A DNA stretch of 64,000 nucleotides from Streptomyces lydicus (GCF_000717345.1 NZ_JNZA01000001.1:261538-325537), one strand, 5' to 3'; numbered from the stretch's first letter, positions 45,626-54,295 are shown. Notes: generated by a model not told the origin, from the sequence alone. Made by a program: numbers and translations.

Positions 45626-45682
45626 GCGGCAAGTGCATCCCCAAGTGCATCGGTTAGGCTGAGTCCGGACGAGAGGGGCGAG

Positions 45683-46336
45683 ATGACTGGCCGAAGGCGA
45701 TGGTCGACCGAGGAGATCCTGGACACGGCGGCGGAATTGCTGCGCACGGGCGACGCCGAGTCGTTCAGCGTGCGCAAACTCGCCGCAGCGCTCGGGACCG
45801 ACTCCTCCAGCCTCTACAGGCACTTCCGTAACAAGACCGAACTGCTGCGCGCGGTCGCCGACCAGATCCTGCTGGCCGCCATGGACGGCTACCGCCCCGA
45901 GGGCGACTGGAAGCAGCGCATCACCGCCCTGGCCCTGCGCCTGCGCGAGGCTTTCGGCGAGCAACCCCAACTCTCTGCGATCTGGGGACGCTATGGGTCC
46001 GGCGGCACCGGATCCCGGCTGGTCATGGAAGAGGTGCTACAGGCCCTGCGGGCTGCCGGCCTGCCCGACCAGGAGATCCCGGGGTGCTACCACCGGATAG
46101 TGGTCCTCCTCGCCGCGCTGATCTCCTCCGAGGCCGGCATCAGCACCCTCGCGCCCGAGGAGTACGAACAGGGCATGGAGCAGTTCCGTGTCGCGGTGCT
46201 CGGCGCCGACCCCGAACGCTTTCCCGCCCTGGCTCACTTCGCCCGCGACATCCGCCCCCTCGGCGCAGACCGCCGCGCCGCGCTCGAGGAGATCCTCGCG
46301 GCCCAACTCGCCGACATCGAGGCCCGGATCCCCTGA
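45683..46336 (+). CDS. TetR-family regulator
   Basis: TetR regulator of 217 residues. The N-terminal helix-turn-helix is EEILDTAAELLRTGDAESFS then VRKLAAALGTDSSSLYRHFR, with recognition helix SSSLYRHF. The C-terminal ligand domain is helical and unremarkable (LLAALISSEAGISTLAPEEY). ATG 45683 is 5 nt after GGGGCGAG-type sequence. It is divergent from the esterase and probably represses it. Confidence 0.87.
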   Translation: MTGRRRWSTEEILDTAAELLRTGDAESFSVRKLAAALGTDSSSLYRHFRNKTELLRAVADQILLAAMDGYRPEGDWKQRITALALRLREAFGEQPQLSAIWGRYGSGGTGSRLVMEEVLQALRAAGLPDQEIPGCYHRIVVLLAALISSEAGISTLAPEEYEQGMEQFRVAVLGADPERFPALAHFARDIRPLGADRRAALEEILAAQLADIEARIP

Positions 46337-47123
46337 CGCGCCGGATCACGAGTCCGAGGTGGTCGGATCGCGCGGCTGCCGGAGGCCGGTGCGGTGTAGG
46401 AGTACGGCCAAGGAAGTTGATGTGGTCAGACTGGAGCGGGGAGAGGCGGGCGGCCGTTCAGGCCGGGGCTGTCCAGCCGTCCGCCGACTGGACGGTTGGC
46501 ACTCCAGGCGCGGGGCGGGGACCGGGAACCCTGGCCGCCGCCGCGGCATGCCGCCCGCCGCGGGGACGGGCAGGTACGGCTCGGGGGAGGCCAGTTACAG
46601 CCACACGCCGAGCGGCAGCGGCACCGGGCATGCGGCGGCGGCCGGGCTGGCGGCCAGGTCTCCCTCGTCTGCGGATTTGGCCGGCACGAGGAGGATGTCG
46701 GCGTCCGCGTCGGGGGCGGGCTGTCCCGGCGCGCCCAGGACACGTGTGAGCGGCGGGAACGTCGCGGCGACGTTCGGATGGATGGCGGCCGCGCACCGCG
46801 GACCAAACCTCGGCAGGAGCCTCCCGGGACCCTGCATTGCTCGGTGTCCCATCTCAAATGATTTGGTCCATGGTTATGGCTGTGACCTGCGGCGACCGGA
46901 TGATTTGAGACGCTGGACCGGCGGATCTCTCAGTTGATCTGGTCCGGGCCCGGCGCCGGGCAGTGCCTCCGACCTGTTCGGTGCTGCTGTCCGTCAGCGG
47001 CCGAGGCCGGCAGTCGTAGCGCCTTCGGAACTCGTCGAGAAACGCTGCTCTTCGACGTCGACAGAGCCAGCACTGATGCCCGAGACGGTCGGGCTGGGGT
47101 GTCGCTGCAGGTGCACGAGGTGC
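46337..47123. other. Intergenic stretch with a possible gene remnant
   Basis: Nearly 790 bp without a firm gene. On the minus strand 46595-46800 encodes protein-like text (NVAATFPPLTRVLGAPGQPA, DADADILLVPAKSADEGDLA, ASPAAAACPVPLPLGVWL) that could be the C-terminus of a lost gene; no family recognised. Confidence 0.35.
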
Positions 47124-47693
47124 TCAGCCGGAGGAGGTGTCCTGTGCGCGTGACCAGTTCGCCGGTTCAGGATTGGGTCTGCTGTACGTGGTTATGGCTA
47201 GGTACCGCGTGTCCGGCTGCGGCAGTCGGGACATCAGGTCAGCAGGCGGTTCAACTCCAGAGCCGATCGCGTCGACGAAGCGCAAGGCATCGGCGGGGCT
47301 CAGCCCGCCCCCAGCGTGGCGCACCGCCTTGAACGCGTCGAGACGGCGCCCAAGACCTATCAGACGCCGCACTTCAACATCGAGCTCTCGTGGCGGGATC
47401 TCGCCCCGGACCTTCTCCCGGTACTGGTGCTCCCATTCCAGACCGTCGCTGCAGAACTGGCGGTGCACCATGTGCAGGCTGCCGTCCAGAGCGTCGACGA
47501 GGAACGGGCCGTGGCCGACCAAAGCGTCGCGCAGGTCGCGAGTCCGCGCGAACTGCGGCGACTGGCAGATGATCAGCCATCCCAACGCGTGCCGCTCCAC
47601 GCTGATGACCACCATCGGCGGCAGGGACCGCTCGGCCTCTTCGCCGAGCAGGTGCCGCTCCACCAGCTCGATCGCCCACTCACGCGAAATCAC
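47124..47693 (-). CDS. Imm35/YrhB-like protein with L7/L12-like C-terminus
   Basis: Protein of 189 residues. The N-terminal ~95 residues (EWAIELVERHLLGEEAERSL, MVVISVERHALGWLIICQSP, LVGHGPFLVDALDGSLHMV) match the YrhB/Imm35 pattern used by immunity proteins of polymorphic toxins. The C-terminal part (EVRRLIGLGRRLDAFKAVRH, AGGGLSPADALRFVDAIGSG) resembles the ribosomal L7/L12-type helix-turn motif often fused to such domains. GTG 47693 is chosen for a family-like start. No toxin gene is adjacent, so it may be an orphan immunity protein. Confidence 0.65.
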   Translation of the reverse strand: MISREWAIELVERHLLGEEAERSLPPMVVISVERHALGWLIICQSPQFARTRDLRDALVGHGPFLVDALDGSLHMVHRQFCSDGLEWEHQYREKVRGEIPPRELDVEVRRLIGLGRRLDAFKAVRHAGGGLSPADALRFVDAIGSGVEPPADLMSRLPQPDTRYLAITTYSRPNPEPANWSRAQDTSSG

Positions 47694-47905
47694 GCAACCA
47701 CCGTACGTGGCCAGCCCACACACCCACACACCAATTTGCCGACCACCGAGCTGGCCGACACGCCCCAAGCGGGACGGCCACCAACGGGCCCCTCGCCTGA
47801 GACGGCCAACGGATCGGACCAGATCACCTGAGACAGGGACCAGATCGGCTGACACGGGACACTCGGCACGACATCACGCTGGCCCGTCGTGGATGACCTC
47901 GCGCA

Positions 47906-47933
47906 GTGAAGTTTGAGCGATTCTCACTGAAGG
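47906..47933. promoter_or_regulatory. Motif copy 1 flanking the PhyH gene
   Basis: Contains TTTGAGCGATTCTCACTGAA in the plus reading. Its reverse complement recurs at 48817-48844 with 24 of 28 positions equal; the core is TGAGAA(T/A)CGCTCA. It lies about 100 bp before the PhyH start, a natural operator position. Confidence 0.5.
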
Positions 47934-48034
47934 TTGCCGTCTCCGAAGGGCCAAGAGGGGCGCGGTGAACACCCGACAAAGGTGGTGCGGAGATTGTCGG
48001 GTGACCGGGACCGGTGCCGCCGCACGATGGGGGC

Positions 48035-48826
48035 ATGGATGACACGACCTTGGTATCCCGCTTCCTCCGCGACGGCTTCGTGAAGTTGGAGGGCGCCGTC
48101 GCGCCGCGCGTGGCCGCGGACTGCGCGCGGTTGCTGTGGCGAGAGACGGGCTGCGACCCGGACGATCCAGCGACGTGGACGCAACCCGTGCACTGGGTGG
48201 CCGGCATGGCGCAGGGGCCGTTCGCCGCCGCACCCAACTCCCCGTCCCTGCAGCGCGCGTACGACCTGCTCGTCGACGCGGGACGCTGGGAGCCGCGCTA
48301 CTCGCTGGGCACGTTCCCGCTGCGCTTCCCGCACGAGGAAGAGCCGGACGACGCGGGCTGGCACATCGAGGGGAGCTATCTTCCGCAGGGCGAGAGCTGG
48401 TACTTCACAAATCTGCGCTCCCGGGGCCGGGCGCTGCTGATGCTGTTCCTGTTCAGCGAGGTCGGTGAGGAGGACGCCCCGACCCGGATCCGGGTCGGCT
48501 CACACCTCGACGTGCCGAAGGTGCTGGAGAAGTACGGGGAAGACGGGGCGAGCGGGCTGGCCCTTGCGCCCGATCTGGTGGCGGCGTCCGACCACCGGCC
48601 ACTCGCCCTCGCCACCGGGTCCCCGGGCGACGTCTTCCTGTGCCATCCGTTCCTGGTGCACGCGGCGCAACCGCACCATGGGATGCGACCGCGCTTCATG
48701 GCCCAGCCGCCGCTGATGCCGGCCGCGCCGTACGAACTGGAGCGGGCCGACGGCGCGTACTCACCCGTGGAGATCGCGATCCGCCGGGGACTGGGACAGG
48801 ACACCCCGGTCACCGGCCTTCGCTGA
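48035..48826 (+). CDS. Phytanoyl-CoA dioxygenase-like (PhyH) oxygenase
   Basis: Fe(II)/2-oxoglutarate oxygenase of 263 residues, PhyH superfamily. Iron ligands are His and Glu in WHIEGSYLPQG (H-x-E/D) and the distal His in CHPFLVHAAQPH; Arg for 2-oxoglutarate in HGMRPRFMAQPP. It begins TLVSRFLRDGFVKLEGAVAP, the standard PhyH start. Such enzymes hydroxylate diverse metabolites; substrate unknown. ATG 48035 follows a GGGGGC site. The gene is bracketed by an inverted copy of one 28-bp motif, the downstream copy starting before and covering its stop codon. Confidence 0.87.
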   Translation: MDDTTLVSRFLRDGFVKLEGAVAPRVAADCARLLWRETGCDPDDPATWTQPVHWVAGMAQGPFAAAPNSPSLQRAYDLLVDAGRWEPRYSLGTFPLRFPHEEEPDDAGWHIEGSYLPQGESWYFTNLRSRGRALLMLFLFSEVGEEDAPTRIRVGSHLDVPKVLEKYGEDGASGLALAPDLVAASDHRPLALATGSPGDVFLCHPFLVHAAQPHHGMRPRFMAQPPLMPAAPYELERADGAYSPVEIAIRRGLGQDTPVTGLR

Positions 48827-48844
48827 GAAACGCTCAATCTTCAC
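48817..48844. promoter_or_regulatory. Motif copy 2 flanking the PhyH gene (inverted)
   Basis: Reads TGAGAAACGCTCAATCTTCA at its core, overlapping the PhyH stop codon TGA. Opposite orientation to the copy at 47906-47933. Confidence 0.5.
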
Positions 48845-49477
48845 CTTGAGGGATCACTGGAGGCCGTTGTCCCCACCGCTGCGCACGGCCCACACGGGAT
48901 CTGAGCGCCGCGAACGTTTCATGAAGCTATCCACCGCGGGATGGGGACAGGGCTGGATGAAGGTGCCCCCTTGGCCCCCTCAAGACCAGCTGTCCACCGC
49001 GGTCGACGCGCTACTGGAGCACGTCGACCAAGACGCTCTGCCGCCGCCTGCAGAGCGAAAAAGGCTGCGCGAGGCCGCCGGTCAGAGCCAGGCCCAGATC
49101 GCTACCGCACTGAGCGCGGCCGATGGTCGGTGCGCCCACGGCCCGCTCGGTGGTATGGACGGCGACGGGCCGCTGAATTGCGTCGGCGGCCTGGCCCGCC
49201 AAGAGCGTCCCCGCGCTTATCGATTGGACAATGGCCCACGCTTGGGCGACCGCCTGCTCGTCTCGCCTCAGCCAGCGGAAGGCCGTGGGCCCTGCTTCTC
49301 GTCGGGCACCCAGCGCAGTGCGATGCCCTCGGGGCGGCTCGGATCGCCCAGCGTTGGCGAAGGTGCTTCGAGGTGGAGCCCGTGAATCCTCAGGTGCGCA
49401 TCTTCCTGGGGCCACCTGTGAACCTGCGTCCGCTGGTCTTCAGCCGTTCACGGCCTTGACTCTGAGAGGATCAGGCC
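48845..49477. other. Gene debris with a regulator-like fragment
   Basis: No intact gene. Around 48960-49110 the plus strand reads LSTAVDALLEHVDQDALPPP then AERKRLREAAGQSQAQIATA, similar to the start of helix-turn-helix genes (LREAAGLTQAQIAAAL) found on Streptomyces plasmids; after that no similarity remains. Probably a decayed regulator. Confidence 0.4.
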
Positions 49478-49867
49478 ATGACGGCCTCACCTATGCGCAT
49501 CAATGCCCTCATCATCGATGCCACCGACCCCGAGGGGCTTGCCGCGTTCTGGTCCGAGCTGCTCGGCAGGCCAGTCGTGGGTCGTACCGGACCCTACGTA
49601 TGGCTGCGGCGCGAGAACGGCCTGGGCCTGGGCTTCCAGCAGACCGCCGAACCCAAGTCAGGCAAGAACCGCATGCACTTCGACATTACCTCGGCCGAGC
49701 CGGCCGCCGAGCAGCAGAGGGTCGAGGCGCTCGGCGGGCGCAGGCTGGAGCAGTACGCCGACGGCGGGTTCCTGGTCATGGCCGACCCCGAGGGCAATGA
49801 GTTCTGCATCCTCCCCGAGGGACCCTTCGAGCTCGACGACGAGGGACGCGCGAGCTACCTCGGCTGA
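49478..49867 (+). CDS. VOC-family (glyoxalase-like) protein
   Basis: Protein of 129 residues with the vicinal-oxygen-chelate fold: NALIIDATDPEGLAAFWSEL opens the first beta-alpha-beta unit and MHFDITSAEPAAEQQRVEAL the second, with metal-type ligands His in NRMHFDI and Glu in DPEGNEFCIL. The second-half signature DPEGNEFCIL is typical of the Glyoxalase_6 group, whose members act in detoxification or resistance. Substrate unknown. The stop is immediately followed by the ISL3 remnant, so any downstream operon partner has been lost. Confidence 0.85.
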   Translation: MTASPMRINALIIDATDPEGLAAFWSELLGRPVVGRTGPYVWLRRENGLGLGFQQTAEPKSGKNRMHFDITSAEPAAEQQRVEALGGRRLEQYADGGFLVMADPEGNEFCILPEGPFELDDEGRASYLG

Positions 49868-49869
49868 CC

Positions 49870-50359
49870 GACATCCGAGGATCCGGCAGCGAGGCGATCA
49901 GCCGCGGCAGGGTCTTCCGGCTGACCGGAGTCCCGAAGACGTCCGACATCCGGGATCCGGCTGGCCCGCGAGCGCGAGGCCGACCGAGACCAGAGTCGAT
50001 CGCAGCCGCTCGGTCCGCCGGCCGAACCGGCGGGTAAGCCCGGACACTTGCTCGGCAGAGGTCTTCCGCGGGCAGGAAGTCTCTGCACGAACAACCGACG
50101 CAACCCAACCTCAACGACACCACGCGAACTTGCCGACCGCTGGCAGGTCACGGGGAGACCGCAGGTAGGAGCCGTGTATTCGGCTCGGCCAGCACCCGCA
50201 TCCCGGCAGGCCGCCCAGCTGGCAGTCGTCCGAGCCTCGACCCGGACGACGGTATCGGTCACCTCGACCGATTCCACGGACCACGCCCTCCACGAAAGGG
50301 ACAACGCCCTCCATAGAGGAGAACAACAGTTCATCCAGCTGCGGCCGTACATCGTTCAC
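49870..50359 (-). pseudogene. ISL3-family transposase remnant
   Basis: Frameshifted N-terminal third of an ISL3 transposase. Pieces read [20 protein letters not shown] at 50359, then [47 protein letters not shown] and finally [20 protein letters not shown]. Order and spacing match ISL3 (LLFPxxxVVVESV..., zinc-like motif, SYxRxxADLP, RRFxC, HTH). At least three frame changes; the catalytic DDE part is missing. It begins only 3 bp after the VOC gene stop. Confidence 0.7.
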
Positions 50360-50590
50360 GGCGCAGCACCGTCACTGTCGGCGGGGTACTGGAGGGCACG
50401 GGCTGGGATGTGCACGAGTGGCGGCATTCCAGGGCTCACCCACCTCGGCGAGGCCGGTGCGAGCCTGCCGATGCTCATAACGAACTCGCGGCGCAGGGCG
50501 CCGGAGAACATGAGGCGCTCCCTCCATCCCTCGGTGGAGGCGAGCGCCAAGGTTGCGAGTCTGCTGGCGCCCGGCGGCAGCAGACGGTGA

Positions 50591-50614
50591 GGCCGGCCCC
50601 GGTGGCGGCCGGCC
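50591..50614 (-). terminator. Terminator after the ArsR gene
   Basis: GGCCGGCC-N8-GGCCGGCC, 24 bp past the ArsR stop. The stretch 50360-50590 contains no gene. Confidence 0.6.
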
Positions 50615-50637
50615 ACGCGACGAGGAGCCAGCCGCTG

Positions 50638-50982
50638 TTACTCGGTGACGTCGGGGCGGAGGGTCAGGTCGAGGAGGCCGGGGAAACGGGCGTCGAACTC
50701 CTCGCGGCGCAGCCGGTTGAGCCGTTTGGCGCCCTGGTCGCGCTGTTCGACCAGGCCGGCGTCGCGCAGGACCGAGAAGTGGTGGCTCTTCGCGGCCCGG
50801 CCGACCGGTACATCGAAGTTGCTGCAGCTGAGTGCCCAGTCGGGGCGGCTGGCCAGGTCGCGAATCAGCTGAATGCGCACGGGATCCGCGAGCGCGGACA
50901 GGGCGGTGAGAAGCGGGACGTCGTCGGGGTGCGTGTGCACGGGCGGCGGACGGTGACTTGCGCCTTCAACCTGGTCTGTCAT
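50638..50982 (-). CDS. ArsR-family regulator
   Basis: Winged-helix regulator of 114 residues. The DNA-binding part is ALSALADPVRIQLIRDLASR, then SCSNFDVPVGRAAKSHHFSV and LRDAGLVEQRDQGAKRLNRL, with recognition helix AAKSHHFSVLRDAG. A lone Cys sits in SCSNF; no metal-binding CxC is evident, so the signal may be organic. ATG 50982 is chosen for GGAGGAGGA 7 nt upstream. It is divergent from the quinone oxidoreductase and the AGTGTTC inverted repeat between them should be its operator. Confidence 0.87.
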   Translation of the reverse strand: MTDQVEGASHRPPPVHTHPDDVPLLTALSALADPVRIQLIRDLASRPDWALSCSNFDVPVGRAAKSHHFSVLRDAGLVEQRDQGAKRLNRLRREEFDARFPGLLDLTLRPDVTE

Positions 50983-51002
50983 TTTGATGTCCTCCTCCAC
51001 TC

Positions 51003-51053
51003 AGTGTTCGATGGCCATCGTACAGTGCTAGTGTTCGCTTCTGGTTGAACACT
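51003..51053. promoter_or_regulatory. ArsR operator region
   Basis: Perfect inverted repeat AGTGTTC (51030-51036) / GAACACT (51047-51053) with 10 bp between, plus a third half-site AGTGTTCG at 51003-51010 next to the arsR ribosome-binding site. Confidence 0.6.
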
Positions 51054-51067
51054 CATGGGAGGGTGAT

Positions 51068-52051
51068 GTGCGTATGCGTGCGGTCGAGTTCCAGGAGTAC
51101 GGCGGTCCCGAGGTGCTGCGGATAGTGCAGACCGCGGCACCCGAGCCGGGCCCTGGCCAGGTGGCCGTCGAGGCCGTCTGGGCGGGGGTGAACTTCGCGG
51201 ACGTGAAGGCGCGTGCCGAGGGGTACCGGGTGGCGTCGCTGCCCTACCGTCCGGGACTGGAGGTCTCCGGGCGCATCCGGGCGGTCGGGGAGGGCGTCGA
51301 GGGTCTGCGGGTGGGGCAGGAGGTCGCCGCGCTCGTCGACGGCGGCGGCTACGCCGAGGTCGTGCTCGCGGAGGCCGCGAGGGTCTTCCCGTTGCCCGAC
51401 GGGCTGGACCTGCGGACTGCGGCCACGCTGCCGACCGTGCTGCCGACCGCGCACGCCTTGATCCACGAGGTGGGGCGGCTGCGGGCCGGGGAGAGCGTGC
51501 TGGTGCACGGCGCGGCGGGAGGCATCGGCACGGCGGTCGGGCAACTGGCCCGGGCAGCGGGGGCCGGTGCGGTGTACGGGGTGGCTTCCAGCGACACCAA
51601 GGCCGACTACGCACGCAAGCACGGCTACGACGAGGTGTTCCGACCCGACACCTTCGAGACGGACGTCCGCGCGGCGACCGGCGGCAGGGGCGTCGACCTG
51701 GTCCTGGACCCGGTGGGTGGTGACACGCTGCGCCGCGGCCTGGAGGCACTGGCCGTTTTCGGGCGCCTGGTGTCTTTCGGCAACGCCAGCGGCGCGGAGC
51801 CCTGGCGGGCCGGTCAGGGCGAGCTGTACGCGCAGGGCCGCTCCGTCGCGGGCTTCTCCGTTCTCGCCCTCGCCCAGTCCGCACCCGACGCCCTGCGTGT
51901 GCTTACCGAACGCGCCCTTCGATCGGTTTGCGACGGAACGGTCGTCCTTCCCGTCACCGCCGAGTTCCCCCTGTCGGACGTGGCCGCCGCACACCAGCTC
52001 CTCGGCGGACGCACTTCTACGGGCAAGCTACTGCTGCGCATCACCGACTGA
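51068..52051 (+). CDS. NADPH:quinone oxidoreductase-like MDR protein
   Basis: Zinc-free medium-chain dehydrogenase/reductase of 327 residues that reduces quinones or enones with NADPH. GroES-like part: RAVEFQEYGGPEVLRIVQTA, AGVNFADVKARAEGY. Rossmann part: LVHGAAGGIGTAVGQLARAA (AxxGGxGxxxxQ). The C-terminal PVTAEFPLSDVAAAHQLLGG and RTSTGKLLLRI is standard. No zinc ligands. GTG 51068 or ATG 51074; GGGAGGG precedes both. Probably repressed by the divergent ArsR protein. Confidence 0.9.
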   Translation: MRMRAVEFQEYGGPEVLRIVQTAAPEPGPGQVAVEAVWAGVNFADVKARAEGYRVASLPYRPGLEVSGRIRAVGEGVEGLRVGQEVAALVDGGGYAEVVLAEAARVFPLPDGLDLRTAATLPTVLPTAHALIHEVGRLRAGESVLVHGAAGGIGTAVGQLARAAGAGAVYGVASSDTKADYARKHGYDEVFRPDTFETDVRAATGGRGVDLVLDPVGGDTLRRGLEALAVFGRLVSFGNASGAEPWRAGQGELYAQGRSVAGFSVLALAQSAPDALRVLTERALRSVCDGTVVLPVTAEFPLSDVAAAHQLLGGRTSTGKLLLRITD

Positions 52052-52570
52052 CCGCGGACTCCCGCACCCGACGGGCCCGCCAGGCGCGACCATCCCGCCG
52101 CGTACCCACCAGGAGCAACAGGCCCGTGGCGCATGCGTAATCGACGTTGCACGCGTGGGCGACCAGCAGCGTGGCGATGGTGAGGTGCAGGTCCTTGAGC
52201 CTTGCCTCGCCGCAGGTGACCCAGGTGGCCGCCTGGTCGGCACCGGTCCTGGAGAACACCTCAAGCAGGTCGACGCGGTCGTCGTCGCGTGGCAGGACGT
52301 ACGGCGGTCGCTCGCGGAGGCGTGGTGGTCGCCGAGCTCCTGGACCCCGACGAGGCCCACTGGCTCCAGGAGCGGGCCCGCAATGTCCGTCAAGGCTTCA
52401 TGGATCCGAAACAGAAGGCGGCGTTCGCGGAGTTCCTCGCCCGACAGCCATCCCTCGATGAGCAGTGACGCGCCGACTCATGCTTCGGTGTGCGATAGCT
52501 GGCGATCTTGACGTGAGTGACGAGAGGGGTGGGGGCCATCGGAACGAAGGCCGGTGCTAAAAGATTGTTT
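52052..52570. other. Degenerate region with a small broken gene
   Basis: On the plus strand, from about 52250, QVDAVVVAWQDVRRSLAEA and, after a frame change near 52318, VVVAELLDPDEAHWLQERAR, NVRQGFMDPKQKAAFAEFLA then RQPSLDEQ end at a TGA (52467). This looks like the C-terminus of one unidentified protein with a frameshift. A weak Tn3-transposase-like trace (LTIATLLVAHACNVDYA) is on the minus strand at about 52130-52200. Confidence 0.35.
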
Positions 52571-53105
52571 ATGTGGGTTCAGCGAATGATCGAACTGACC
52601 GGGTGGGAGCCGCTCGGGATCTCCGTCGACTGGGCGGCGATCGAGGGAGCTGGGGGTTCCGCTGCCGGCGGACTACAAGGAGCTCTACGAGGTGTTCGGT
52701 GGCGGCGTCTTCAGTGATTCCGTCTACTATCTGGGGCGCGACGAGGGCGTCTCGTTCGACTTCCTGACACAGTGGCGGGTCTCCCTGTCGGTCGACCAGG
52801 ACAGCAAGTTCGGAGACGTCTCCGCCGTCGATCCCTATGCGGTCTACGCGCCGGGCGGCAAAGGGCTGGTGGAGTGGGGCTCCACCGAATGGGCCGACGA
52901 GTACTGCTGGCTGATCGATGCCGAGCGGCCGGGCGATTACCCCGTCCTCGCGCGGGCCCACGACGTCGGCGGATGGCACCGGTACGACATGTCCACCTCT
53001 GAGTTCCTCTACCGCGTCCTTGCCGATGCCGATTTTCAACCTTTCGGAATCGCGCAGTACGACCTCGGCACGACATTCACGCCCGGCTCCGGCGACGATG
53101 AGTGA
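52571..53105 (+). pseudogene. SUKH (SMI1/KNR4) family gene with a frameshift
   Basis: An SMI1/KNR4-type (SUKH) domain protein: MWVQRMIELTGWEPLGISVD starts at 52571, then ELGVPLPADYKELYEVFGGG, the hallmark LP.dyk.ly...nGg segment, is in another frame beginning about 52652. The remainder (DEYCWLIDAERPGDYPVLAR, STSEFLYRVLADADFQPFGI) is intact to 53105. One extra base (or two missing) at about 52645-52652 (gatcgagggagctg) separates start and body. SUKH proteins are often immunity proteins against nuclease toxins. A sequencing error would restore a ~177-residue gene. Confidence 0.7.
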
Positions 53106-53311
53106 CGGTGTGTTGCGTCTGGTGCCGGACTGCGAGCGCGCGCCCTCATAGCTGCAGATAACGGGCGGCCATTATCCGGAGCGGACTGGCACGAAGGGAC
53201 AAGCCCCGGTCTTCGCTCTGCTGCCCTCGGAACTACTCGGGCGTTCGCACGGACGGCGGAGCCACCGCCTTGAGATGATTGCCCGTTACTAGGACCTCAT
53301 GTCCAGCCGTC

Positions 53312-53336
53312 GGCGGGCCGGGAGCTCCGGCCCGCC
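53312..53336. terminator. Bidirectional terminator
   Basis: 10-bp perfect stem GGCGGGCCGG / CCGGCCCGCC with a 5-nt loop, between convergent genes, 11 bp from the stop of the minus-strand gene. Confidence 0.75.
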
Positions 53337-53346
53337 CGCCGCGGCA

Positions 53347-54243
53347 TCAGGTCGCCAGCGCTTCGCGGAGCGTTGAGGGCTTGAGGCCGAAGGTGTCGCG
53401 GATATCCCTGTCGTCCACGAGGAACGGACGCTCGGACATGTAGCTCATCTCGGCGAACTCCCGCCACAGCGGATCGGTGAAGGACAGCAGCGTCAGATCC
53501 CGTTCGGTGAGCGGCTCCAACCGCGGTTTGGGCGCTCCGTGGAGTTCGGCGAGGTCGGTTGCGGCCTGGCGCAGGGTCGTGGTGATGACCGGGGCGTGCC
53601 AGGCCCGTCCCCATGCCCGCTCGTCGCCGCTGACCGCCACCAGCGCCGAGGCGACATCCTCGGTGTACGAAAACGAATGCGCCGCATCGGGGTCGCCATG
53701 GACGAGCGCCAGTTCACCCTCGCGGACCCGGGGCGCGACCAGCAGCGTGAACCCTGAGACTGCGCCTGGGCCCAGGTACTGGCCGGCTCGCACTTCGGTG
53801 GCCCGCAGCCGTCCTTCGTCATGGGCATTCTTGGCCTGCCGCCACAGCTCGGCCCTCACCCGGCCCTTTCGGGTGTGCGGGGTCATCGGGGTGCGCTCGG
53901 TGATCGGCCCGGTGGTCTGCTGATAGCCGTAGTGGTTGCCGAGCATCACGTAATCGGCCCCGGCCCGCTCGGTCGCGGCGAGGATCGAGGCGAACAACGG
54001 CGGCATGGTCTCCGGCCAGGTCTGGTAGGTGGTCATGGCAGCGTTGAAGACCGTGGTCGCTCCGGCCAGTGCCTCGGCCAGTTCGTCGGTGCGGCCCGCG
54101 TCCAGGGCGATCCGTTCGATGCAGGGGTGGTCGGGGCCACTGCCACTGCGGGTGATGAGGCGGACGTGCTTGCCGCTGTCGGCCAGTTGCCTGGCAGTAG
54201 CGACCCCGGTCGCGCCTGCCCCGATGACGACTGATGCAGCCAT
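53347..54243 (-). CDS. NAD(P)-dependent epimerase/dehydratase-like protein
   Basis: Extended short-chain dehydrogenase-like protein of 298 residues. The nucleotide-binding start is VVIGAGATGVATARQLADSG (GxGxxGxxxA), unusual in having the GAGATG spacing of NmrA/epimerase-like proteins. LGNHYGYQQTTGPITERTPM resembles the YGxx region with Tyr; SFSYTEDVASALVAV is the substrate-domain helix. The catalytic YxxxK is not clear, so it may be a nucleotide-sensing or atypical reductase. ATG 54243. Divergent from the GlxA-type regulator. Confidence 0.8.
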   Translation of the reverse strand: MAASVVIGAGATGVATARQLADSGKHVRLITRSGSGPDHPCIERIALDAGRTDELAEALAGATTVFNAAMTTYQTWPETMPPLFASILAATERAGADYVMLGNHYGYQQTTGPITERTPMTPHTRKGRVRAELWRQAKNAHDEGRLRATEVRAGQYLGPGAVSGFTLLVAPRVREGELALVHGDPDAAHSFSYTEDVASALVAVSGDERAWGRAWHAPVITTTLRQAATDLAELHGAPKPRLEPLTERDLTLLSFTDPLWREFAEMSYMSERPFLVDDRDIRDTFGLKPSTLREALAT

Positions 54244-54273
54244 GACGTTGTCTCCGTTTTTCTCGAAGATGGA

Positions 54274-54295
54274 ACGTTTCCCTGAAGAGAAACGT
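54274..54295. promoter_or_regulatory. Inverted repeat in the divergent promoter region
   Basis: ACGTTTC (54274-54280) / GAAACGT (54289-54295) with 8 bp between, in the 145-bp gap between the dehydrogenase-like gene and the GlxA-type regulator. Likely operator. Confidence 0.5.

Noticed and set aside
47906..48844. PhyH flanks as ends of an insertion sequence
   Set aside because: No transposase inside, no target duplication, and the motif is itself near-palindromic, which fits regulatory sites better; kept only as a regulatory observation.
52041..52259. Tn3-family transposase fragment on the minus strand
   Set aside because: Only about 20 residues (LTIATLLVAHACNVDYA) resemble it; too short to call.
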